This document shows, piece by piece, positions 1-5,629 of a stretch of DNA of 6,340 bases (position 1 is its first letter; each line of letters opens with the position of its first letter). A program made the translations under genes and the position numbers. This DNA is from Methyloprofundus sp. (GTDB lineage Bacteria > Pseudomonadota > Gammaproteobacteria > Methylococcales > Methylomonadaceae): the NCBI GenBank assembly GCA_030619185.1, contig JAUXBW010000134.1, positions 1 through 6,340 of the forward strand, written 5' to 3'. Under the pieces are notes generated by a model, which saw only the letters and a program-made list of their open reading frames with translations, searched no databases and was not told the origin of the DNA.

Positions 1-1
1 C

Positions 2-430
2 CCTGCAACAGGGGACCAGGACATCAAGCTCTCCGACTACAAAGGGAAGTATGTACTGCTGTATTTTTACCCAAAAGACAATACACCCGGGTGTATTACT
101 GAGGGGCAGAATTTTCGTGACAATATAGCCCAGTTTGAACAATTCAATACCGTTATCCTCGGCGTTTCTCGGGATAGCGTACGAGTACACGAAGGCTTTA
201 AAAGCAAACAGAACTTCCCTTTTGACTTACTCTCCGATAAAGAAGAAGCGTTATGTAAACTATTTGATGTGATCAAAATGAAAAATATGTATGGCAAAAA
301 AGTGCTAGGCATAGAGCGCAGTACCTTTTTAATTGATCCTGAAGGCGTGCTGATTCACGAGTGGCGCAAAGTGAAAGTTAAAATTCATATTGACGAGGTT
401 TTACAAAAACTAGCTGAATTAGGAGATTAA
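2..430 (+). CDS. bcp: Thioredoxin-dependent thiol peroxidase, Bcp/PrxQ peroxiredoxin (5' end outside window)
   Basis: This enzyme reduces hydrogen peroxide and organic hydroperoxides in the cytoplasm, using thioredoxin-type electron donors. The visible 142 residues lack only about 10-15 N-terminal residues compared with the usual ~155. The Prx active-site motif PKDNTPGC is clear; its peroxidatic Cys is visible residue 31 (codon 92-94). The C-terminal core pattern GIERSTFLIDPEGVL is also typical. The residue five positions after the peroxidatic Cys, where E. coli Bcp has its resolving Cys, is Gln here. A second Cys (visible residue 85, in EALCKLF) lies 54 residues downstream, matching the spacing of Cys45 to Cys99 in E. 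coli Bcp. The enzyme may therefore work as a 1-Cys type or use another partner thiol; this is inference. The stop codon at 428-430 is one base before the PhoH-family start, which suggests an operon. Confidence 0.93.
   Translation, partial: PATGDQDIKLSDYKGKYVLLYFYPKDNTPGCITEGQNFRDNIAQFEQFNTVILGVSRDSVRVHEGFKSKQNFPFDLLSDKEEALCKLFDVIKMKNMYGKKVLGIERSTFLIDPEGVLIHEWRKVKVKIHIDEVLQKLAELGD
421..425 (+). promoter_or_regulatory. Ribosome binding site of the PhoH-family gene, inside the bcp 3' end
   Basis: AGGAG lies 6 bases before the ATG at 432 and within the last codons of bcp. It fixes the PhoH start and implies that the two genes are translated from one mRNA, probably with coupling. Confidence 0.8.
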
Positions 431-431
431 T

Positions 432-1841
432 ATGAATATCAGTGCAACTAAAAAGCTATTCGTTCTGGATACTAATGTTTTAATGCATGACCCTACCGCA
501 TTATTCCATTTTCAGGAGCACAATATTTTTATACCCATGATTGTTCTGGAAGAACTGGATCATGGCAAAAGAGGCCGGACTGAAGTTGCACGTAATGTTC
601 GTCAGGTGAGCCGTTTTATTGATGACCTATTAAAAGGCAGAAATCAGGACGATATAAAAGAAGGGCTGCCCCTGTCTCAATTACAAAGTTCCGGACAAAA
701 CGAAAATGCTTTAGATGGCCGCCTGTATTTTCAAACCCAGCAGATGACAGCGTCCTTGCCAGACTCTATGCCAGGCAGTTTGGCTGATAACTCTATTTTG
801 AGTATCGTTCTCACTTTAGTTAAACAGTTCCCTGATACGCAAGTCATATTAGTCTCTAAAGATATTAATATGCGCATCAAGGCTGCTGCTCTGGAATTAA
901 AAGCCGAAGACTACCACAGCGACCAGACACTGGATGATATTGACCTACTCTATAGTGGCGCAACTGCCCTGCCCGCCAATTTCTGGGACACGCATGGCAA
1001 TAAAATGCAGTCCTGGATAGAAGAAGGTCGCACCTATTACAAACTGGAAGGCCCACTGGTAACAGACTGGCATCCCAACCAGTATCTCTATATAGAGGAT
1101 AACTCGGATTTTGAAGCCATCGTACGTACAGTCGATAATGAAACAGCCACTCTGGAATTGGCTATTAATTACCGCGAAGGGCATCACTCTGCCTGGGGTG
1201 TTTATGCCAAAAACCGGGAGCAGAATTTTGCCTTTAATGTGCTCATGGACCCTGAAATTGACTTTGTGACTTTACTGGGTACTGCGGGAACCGGAAAAAC
1301 CTTATTAGCTCTGGCTGCCGGACTGACACAAACCATGGATAATAAGCTCTATCATGAAATCGTCATGACTCGTGAAACAGTTCCTGTTGGGGAAGATATA
1401 GGCTTCCTACCCGGAACCGAAGAAGAGAAGATGGCTCCGTGGATGGGCGCGTTAATTGATAATTTAGAGTTACTGGGTAAGCAGGAAGAAGATACTGACT
1501 GGGAAAAGGATGTCACAAAAAATATTCTGATGAACAAAATCAAAATTCGATCACTTAATTTTATGCGTGGCCGTACTTTCCTGAACCGCTATTTGATTAT
1601 TGATGAAGCGCAAAACCTGACCCCAAAGCAGCTTAAGACCCTAATTACCCGTGCAGGTCCTGGGACAAAAATTATCTGCATAGGAAATTTATCGCAAATT
1701 GATACGCCCTACTTAACCGCGACCAGTTCAGGTTTGACCTATGTGGTAGATAAATTTAAATCATGGCAGCATGGTGCGCATATCACCCTGAAACGTGGCG
1801 AACGATCACGCCTGGCTGACCACGCCTCGGATGTTTTGTAA
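432..1841 (+). CDS. PhoH family protein with N-terminal PIN domain (PhoH2/YlaK type)
   Basis: A 469-residue protein with two domains, the usual length for this family. The N-terminal PIN nuclease-like domain (about residues 8-155) starts with VLDTNVLMHD and carries the expected acidic residues: D13, E40/E41, D119 (in SLADNS) and D144 (in VSKDIN). The C-terminal PhoH P-loop domain (about 255-465) has Walker A GTAGTGKT at 283-290, Walker B LIIDEAQN at 388-395, and a late RGERS motif at 456-460 that may supply an arginine finger. Family knowledge: PIN-PhoH proteins couple an ATP-dependent RNA helicase-like motor to RNA cleavage and are linked to stress responses and, in some bacteria, toxin-antitoxin-like behaviour. 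The role in this organism is not shown. No signal peptide or membrane segment is evident, so it should be cytoplasmic. It sits one base downstream of bcp. A REP hairpin pair begins 17 bases after the stop and may end or stabilise the transcript. Confidence 0.95.
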   Translation: MNISATKKLFVLDTNVLMHDPTALFHFQEHNIFIPMIVLEELDHGKRGRTEVARNVRQVSRFIDDLLKGRNQDDIKEGLPLSQLQSSGQNENALDGRLYFQTQQMTASLPDSMPGSLADNSILSIVLTLVKQFPDTQVILVSKDINMRIKAAALELKAEDYHSDQTLDDIDLLYSGATALPANFWDTHGNKMQSWIEEGRTYYKLEGPLVTDWHPNQYLYIEDNSDFEAIVRTVDNETATLELAINYREGHHSAWGVYAKNREQNFAFNVLMDPEIDFVTLLGTAGTGKTLLALAAGLTQTMDNKLYHEIVMTRETVPVGEDIGFLPGTEEEKMAPWMGALIDNLELLGKQEEDTDWEKDVTKNILMNKIKIRSLNFMRGRTFLNRYLIIDEAQNLTPKQLKTLITRAGPGTKIICIGNLSQIDTPYLTATSSGLTYVVDKFKSWQHGAHITLKRGERSRLADHASDVL

Positions 1842-1857
1842 GCTCATAAAAAAAAAG

Positions 1858-1928
1858 CGTAGGGCGTGGCTTTAGCCCGCCATTTTTAGTTTAGTTGAAA
1901 TATTGGCGGGCTAAAGCCACGCCCTACG
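1858..1928. repeat. Paired inverted REP elements (BIME-like), perfect 25-bp inverted repeat
   Basis: Arm 1858-1882 is the exact reverse complement of arm 1904-1928, with a 21-base AT-rich spacer. Each arm contains a REP-type unit (1859-1881 in the first): a GTAG head, then a small imperfect hairpin with stem GGCG/CGCC and GGC/GCC, one bulged T and a TTTA loop. GTAG plus an imperfect palindrome is the format recognised by REP-associated tyrosine transposases (RAYTs). A third copy lies at 3284-3306. The whole unit could fold into a very stable RNA hairpin 3' of the PhoH-family gene and act as an mRNA 3'-end stabiliser or terminator. On the + strand no T-run follows directly. On the - strand it is followed by nine Ts (the A-run at 1848-1856). 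Confidence 0.9.
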
Positions 1929-1996
1929 AATCAGGGTTTTATTCATGTTTTCAACCATACATGTAGATTAAAGGCTCCGTCCCAATGCAGCTTAAT

Positions 1997-2025
1997 TTGA
2001 CATGTCTGGTTAACAACAGTAAATT
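1997..2025 (+). promoter_or_regulatory. Candidate sigma70-type promoter for alaC
   Basis: A perfect -35 hexamer TTGACA (1997-2002) is followed after 17 bases by TAAATT (2020-2025; 4 of 6 matches to the -10 consensus). Transcription would start near 2032, leaving a leader of about 54 bases before the alaC ATG. It lies after the REP pair, so alaC would be transcribed independently of bcp and the PhoH-family gene. The ribosome binding site of alaC itself is weak: only GAG at 2076-2078. Confidence 0.45.
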
Positions 2026-2085
2026 AATGGGTTGAGCTAAATCTTACACGCAACAAGCAAATTTTTAAGAGTCCCGAGTCCCCCA

Positions 2086-3270
2086 ATGGAAGAATTTCAC
2101 CGTATTAGTCGCCTGCCGCCTTATGTCTTTAACATTGTTAATGATTTAAAAGCACAAGCACGAGCCCAGGGCGAAGATATCATTGATTTTGGCATGGGAA
2201 ATCCAGACCAGCCGACTCCAAAGCATATCGTCGACAAAATGGTGGAGGCGACTCAACGTGCTGATACCCATCGCTATTCGGTTTCACGAGGTGTGCCAAG
2301 ACTTAGACGCGCTATTTGTAACTGGTACAAAAACCGCTTTGATGTAGATTTAGACCCCGAAACACAATCTATTGTCACCATAGGTTCTAAAGAAGGCCTG
2401 GCGCACCTTGCCCTGGCAACACTAGGCCCAGGTGACACGGTTATGGTTCCTAATCCAGCCTACCCGATACACCCTTATGGCATCGTGATCGCAGGTGCGG
2501 ATTTAAGACATGTCAAAATGGTGCCCGGCGTTGATTTTGTCGAGGAATTACATAAAGCCATTGCCGAGTCTTGGCCCAAGCCAAAAATGCTGATTCTGAA
2601 TTTCCCTGGCAATCCAACCACACAATGCGTAGAACTGGATTTCTTTGAGAAAATCATCGCTGTAGCGAGAGAGCATAAAATCTGGGTTGTGCATGATATT
2701 GCCTATGCTGATATCGTCTTTGATGGCTATAAAGCACCGTCGATCTTACAAGTACCTGGCGCGGAAGAAGTCGCTGTGGAGTTCTTTTCGCTATCAAAAA
2801 GCTATAATATGCCGGGCTGGCGAGTGGGCTTTATGTGTGGTAATAAAGAGCTGGTGGCAGCCCTGGCACGCATTAAATCTTATCTGGATTACGGCATGTT
2901 CACGCCCATTCAAATCGCTGCGATTACGGCTCTGGAAGGCCCACAGGATTGCGTCGCTGAAATCTGTGCCATGTATAAAGAGCGCCGCGATGTGCTTTGT
3001 GACGGCCTGAACTCAATTGGCTGGAATGTAGAAAAACCCAAGGCAACCATGTTCGTCTGGGCACCTATCCCTGATGCTTATAAAGAAGTGGGCTCGATTG
3101 AGTTTTGTAAAAAAATGATTACCGATGCCAGGGTTGCCGTTTCACCGGGTATTGGTTTTGGTCAGTTTGGCGATGACCATGTGCGTTTTAGCTTAATAGA
3201 AAACGAACACCGTACCCGTCAGGCCATACGCGGCATACGCGCCATGTTTAAAAAAGATGGTTTGATTTAA
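2086..3270 (+). CDS. alaC: Alanine transaminase AlaC (class I/II PLP aminotransferase)
   Basis: A 394-residue fold-type I aminotransferase, close in length to E. coli AlaC (about 410). Family role: transfers the amino group of glutamate to pyruvate, making alanine and 2-oxoglutarate, in the cytoplasm with pyridoxal phosphate. Visible signatures: [12 protein letters not shown] near residue 34, the [10 protein letters not shown] segment (123-132), NFPGNPTT with the conserved Asn (N176), HDIAYAD with the PLP-nitrogen Asp (D204) and the nearby Tyr (Y207), [15 protein letters not shown] with Schiff-base Lys238, and DHVRFSL with the substrate-carboxylate Arg367. The overall sequence ([16 protein letters not shown] at the start, [13 protein letters not shown] in the middle) is typical of AlaC rather than of aspartate aminotransferases; this is recognition, not a search result. 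The next gene is hom on the same strand, 86 bases on; an alaC-hom order is common in gammaproteobacteria. A REP element starts 13 bases after the stop. Confidence 0.93.
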   Translation: MEEFHRISRLPPYVFNIVNDLKAQARAQGEDIIDFGMGNPDQPTPKHIVDKMVEATQRADTHRYSVSRGVPRLRRAICNWYKNRFDVDLDPETQSIVTIGSKEGLAHLALATLGPGDTVMVPNPAYPIHPYGIVIAGADLRHVKMVPGVDFVEELHKAIAESWPKPKMLILNFPGNPTTQCVELDFFEKIIAVAREHKIWVVHDIAYADIVFDGYKAPSILQVPGAEEVAVEFFSLSKSYNMPGWRVGFMCGNKELVAALARIKSYLDYGMFTPIQIAAITALEGPQDCVAEICAMYKERRDVLCDGLNSIGWNVEKPKATMFVWAPIPDAYKEVGSIEFCKKMITDARVAVSPGIGFGQFGDDHVRFSLIENEHRTRQAIRGIRAMFKKDGLI

Positions 3271-3283
3271 TCTATAACACTCT

Positions 3284-3306
3284 GTAGGGCGCGGCTTTAG
3301 CCCGCC
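3284..3306 (+). repeat. Single REP palindrome between alaC and hom
   Basis: This 23-base unit matches the REP at 1859-1881 except for one base: the bulged T (1867) is C here (3292). The GTAG head, GGCG/CGCC and GGC/GCC stems and TTTA loop are kept, so the substitution leaves the pairing intact. It is bracketed by a 7-base inverted repeat, TATAACA (3273-3279) and TGTTATA (3307-3313), which could extend the hairpin with an 8-base bulge on the 5' side. There is no inverted partner copy nearby, unlike at 1858-1928. Confidence 0.85.
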
Positions 3307-3345
3307 TGTTATACACAAAAAATTTATCACAATCCATATCAGCTT

Positions 3346-3350
3346 AGGAG
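3346..3350 (+). promoter_or_regulatory. Ribosome binding site deciding the TTG start of hom
   Basis: AGGAG lies 6 bases before the TTG at 3357. The other nearby TTG (3352) runs into a stop after one codon, and no ATG or GTG fits the conserved N-terminus, so this site supports the TTG start. Confidence 0.75.
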
Positions 3351-3356
3351 TTTGAT

Positions 3357-4667
3357 TTGAAGCCAGTAAAAGTAGGCGTTTTAGGTTTAGGTACTGTCGG
3401 TGGCGGTACAGTAAATGTATTAAAACGCAATGCACAAGAAATTTCGCGTCGTGCTGGAAGAGAAATCATTATTACCCGCGCTTCAGCAAGAGACCTTACC
3501 CGAGAGCGTCTATGTGACACCTCTGAGTTAACGCTAAGCACTGACCCTTACGAAATCATCAATGACCCTGAGATTGAAATTATCCTGGAGTTAATCGGTG
3601 GCACTAGCCTGGCTAAAGCACTGGTTTTGCAGGCGATAGCCAATGGCAAGCATGTTGTGACGGCCAATAAAGCACTGATCGCTCTGCACGGCAATGAGAT
3701 TTTTGCGGCTGCCAGCAAAGCTAATGTGATGGTGGCTTATGAAGCGGCTGTTGCCGGCGGTATCCCGATTATTAAAGCTATCCGCGAAGGACTCAGTGCT
3801 AACCAGATTGAATGGCTAGCCGGTATTATCAACGGTACAGGCAACTTTATCCTGACCGAAATGCGTGATAAAGGCCGTGACTTTGCAGATGTACTCGCAG
3901 AGGCTCAAGAACTGGGTTATGCCGAAGCGGATCCGACCTTTGATGTCGAAGGCATTGATGCCGGACATAAATTAATGATTCTGGCCTCAATTGCATTCGG
4001 CATTCCGCTACAATTTGAAAAGGTGTTTACCGAAGGCATTACTAAAATCACCCGTGCTGATGTCGAGTATGCAGGCGAGTTAGGCTACCGCATCAAACAT
4101 TTAGGCATTGCACGTAAAGCGGCAAAAGGTATTGAGCTTAGAGTGCACCCTACCCTGATACCTGAACGCCGCTTAATTGCCAATGTTGATGGCGTGATGA
4201 ATGCGGTGTTGGTGCAAGCTGATGCAGTGGGCCCTACCCTTTATTATGGTGCGGGTGCCGGTGCTGAAGCGACCGCTTCTGCAGTTGTTGCAGACGTGGT
4301 TGATGTGGTTCGTGCATTTACGCTAGATGTAGAAAACAGAGTGCCTTATCTGGGCTTTCAGGAAAATGCGATTATTGATTTACCTATCCTGCCGCGCGAG
4401 GCAATAGAAACCACCTATTACTTACGTCTGACCGTTGAAGACAAGCCGGGAACACTGGCAGATATTACCAATATCCTGGCTAAGCAAAATATTAGTATCG
4501 AAGCACTAATACAAAAAGAACCGCAGCATGGTGAGACCCGAATCCCTATTATTATGCTCACTCAGAAAACCATTGAAAAAGAAATGGATGCAGCGATTGC
4601 TGCTATCGAAAATTTAGCCTCTGTTACTGGACAAGTAACACGCATCCGTCTTGAAACATTAGGATAA
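3357..4667 (+). CDS. hom: Homoserine dehydrogenase with C-terminal ACT domain
   Basis: A 436-residue stand-alone enzyme, not fused to aspartokinase. It reduces L-aspartate 4-semialdehyde to L-homoserine with NAD(P)H, at the branch to threonine and methionine. The N-terminal Rossmann domain shows VGVLGLGTVGGG (residues 6-17) for cofactor binding and TANKALIA with Lys105. The catalytic domain shows GGIPIIKAIREGL (134-146), GIINGTGNFILTEM (156-169), and GYAEADP through DAGHKL with Glu190, Asp201 and Lys205. The spacing of these three matches the catalytic residues of yeast homoserine dehydrogenase. The ACT domain (about 354-430, YLRLTVEDKPGTLADITNI) is the usual site of threonine feedback control. 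The start is TTG with AGGAG 6 bases upstream, which may limit expression. Thr synthase (thrC), often the next gene, is not here; ssb follows after 81 bases. hom may be co-transcribed with alaC; I found no clear promoter of its own. Confidence 0.96.
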   Translation: MKPVKVGVLGLGTVGGGTVNVLKRNAQEISRRAGREIIITRASARDLTRERLCDTSELTLSTDPYEIINDPEIEIILELIGGTSLAKALVLQAIANGKHVVTANKALIALHGNEIFAAASKANVMVAYEAAVAGGIPIIKAIREGLSANQIEWLAGIINGTGNFILTEMRDKGRDFADVLAEAQELGYAEADPTFDVEGIDAGHKLMILASIAFGIPLQFEKVFTEGITKITRADVEYAGELGYRIKHLGIARKAAKGIELRVHPTLIPERRLIANVDGVMNAVLVQADAVGPTLYYGAGAGAEATASAVVADVVDVVRAFTLDVENRVPYLGFQENAIIDLPILPREAIETTYYLRLTVEDKPGTLADITNILAKQNISIEALIQKEPQHGETRIPIIMLTQKTIEKEMDAAIAAIENLASVTGQVTRIRLETLG

Positions 4668-4748
4668 TAGAATGGCAACTGCAAGTAGCATTAAAATCTA
4701 ACCCGACCTACATAGTTTTATATATTACATAAACCAAGGAACAACATT

Positions 4749-5135
4749 ATGAGCAATGTTTTCAGTTTCACTGGAACAGTAGGCAGAGATGCCGAAGTAA
4801 GAACCACACCTAACGGCCAGACAGTGCTTAATGTCACGGTAGCCAATAATATTGGCTTTGGCGATAGACAACAAACAATATGGATTCGAGTGGCTTTATG
4901 GGGAAAACGCGCAGAAGGCCAGCTACAGAATTATCTTAAAAAAGGCCAGCAGGTATTTGTCTCGGGTGAATTAACCCAGAGAGAATATCAGGCGAATGAT
5001 GGCACCACTAAATCTAGCCTGGAATTGAATGCTAATATTATTGACCTGCTAGGCAAGCGCAATGAGCAAAGTAGTGTTGTCCAGCCTCAGCAAAGCTACC
5101 CAGCTGCTGATAGCTATGATGATGTGCCATTTTAG
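4749..5135 (+). CDS. ssb: Single-stranded DNA-binding protein, short form
   Basis: A 128-residue SSB that binds single-stranded DNA in replication, recombination and repair. Residues 1-105 form the OB-fold: start MSNVFSFTGTVGRDAEVR, then VTVANN, the aromatic strand IWIRVALWGKRAE with W45 and W51, and VFVSGELTQREY. A short Gln/Ser-rich linker (about 106-120) leads to the acidic tip DDVPF, the peptide through which SSB recruits partner proteins (E. coli has DDDIPF). It is much shorter than E. coli SSB (178 residues), mainly in the linker. It may therefore be a second, accessory SSB rather than the main replicative one; this is inference, as is any mobile origin. A ribosome binding site AAGGA (4736-4740) lies 8 bases before the ATG. 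It is also not next to uvrA, the usual divergent neighbour of ssb in many gammaproteobacteria. Confidence 0.93.
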   Translation: MSNVFSFTGTVGRDAEVRTTPNGQTVLNVTVANNIGFGDRQQTIWIRVALWGKRAEGQLQNYLKKGQQVFVSGELTQREYQANDGTTKSSLELNANIIDLLGKRNEQSSVVQPQQSYPAADSYDDVPF

Positions 5136-5598
5136 CCACTATAAGGAGTGCGCTACTTACTTGCTGCCCATGCAAACCGGAACAAAGACTTGGGAGCATT
5201 ACCACCGGTGTAATTGTCAGTAAAACTACAAGATTAACAGGCACGTCAATGGCTGATTTTGCCAAGTCTGAGGAGAGCTGGGATGAAGCAATTGACCGGA
5301 AGAAATTTTTAACGGATGCAAAGGCTCAGCTAAAAATGAGACCTATTTGAATCTGCTATACAATACTGCTCACGACGGAGTCTAGTCTCAGAGCACCTGA
5401 CCTCTATTTTTAGATAAATCCACCTACTTAAAAAATAAATATATTTAAAATCAATCAATAACAAACCTTTTTCTCTAAAACGTTAGTTAATTCTTTTCAT
5501 GCACTCCAGATTCTGTAATGATACCTTTTTTACATTATCCGTGGACAAAGTCAGTTCACCCATGCCGGGAAAAAATAATGGCGTAGCGTCAACTTCCA
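5136..5598. other. Gene-poor AT-rich interval between ssb and the transposase remnant
   Basis: These 463 bases hold no confident complete gene. No rRNA, CRISPR repeats or clear rho-independent terminator were seen, and I recognised no tRNA. The first part (to about 5350) contains an open + frame ending in a 33-codon ORF. The part about 5395-5490 is very AT-rich with simple runs (for example the 10-base palindrome AAATATATTT at 5437-5446). From 5483 a - strand protein-like frame runs under the transposase start. I could not locate a terminal inverted repeat of the insertion sequence here. Confidence 0.6.
5249..5350 (+). CDS. Small hypothetical ORF or gene remnant, 33 residues
   Basis: ATG at 5249 opens a 33-residue hydrophilic, charged peptide (starts MADFAKSEESWDEAIDRKKF, ends in TGA at 5348-5350). 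The same frame stays open upstream to 5123 but has no ATG, GTG or TTG there, and only a weak CAGG precedes the ATG. The amino acid composition looks protein-like, and the upstream open stretch (GVIVSKTTRLTGTS before the Met) also reads like protein. It may be the tail of a degraded gene, for example a small antitoxin-like protein, but I do not recognise a family. It could equally be chance. Confidence 0.25.
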   Translation: MADFAKSEESWDEAIDRKKFLTDAKAQLKMRPI

Positions 5599-5629
5599 AT
5601 GTTTCCTGAGGGTTCAACAGAAGTAACCC
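5483..5629 (-). pseudogene. Possible C-terminal remnant of an unidentified gene
   Basis: On the - strand a frame open from about 5689 ends in TAA at 5485-5483. Its last ~45 residues look like a genuine protein tail: NPQETLEVDATPLFFPGMG, then ELTLSTDNVKKVSLQNLECM, then KRIN. There is no believable start, and the upstream part of the frame runs under the conserved transposase sequence. The simplest reading is a gene whose 3' end survives beside an inserted element. I do not recognise the family. The overlap with the proposed transposase N-terminus (5599-5629) means one of the two readings must be wrong there. Confidence 0.3.

Noticed and set aside
67..312. 81-codon ORF on the - strand
   Set aside because: It lies wholly antisense to the clearly conserved bcp frame and has no recognisable features.
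2687..3010. 107-codon + strand ORF inside alaC
   Set aside because: It is a shifted-frame shadow of alaC, whose own frame is continuous with all catalytic motifs.
5170..5223. 17-codon ORF starting at ATG 5170
   Set aside because: Very short, with no ribosome binding site and no conservation signal visible.
5038..5265. 75-codon - strand ORF across the ssb end
   Set aside because: It overlaps the conserved ssb C-terminus antisense, has no ribosome binding site and no recognisable motif.
5541..5610. GTG-started + frame (from 5541) as an N-terminal extension of the transposase
   Set aside because: It ends in TGA at about 5610 and would need a second frameshift. The same bases read better as the - strand gene tail, so I did not extend the transposase.
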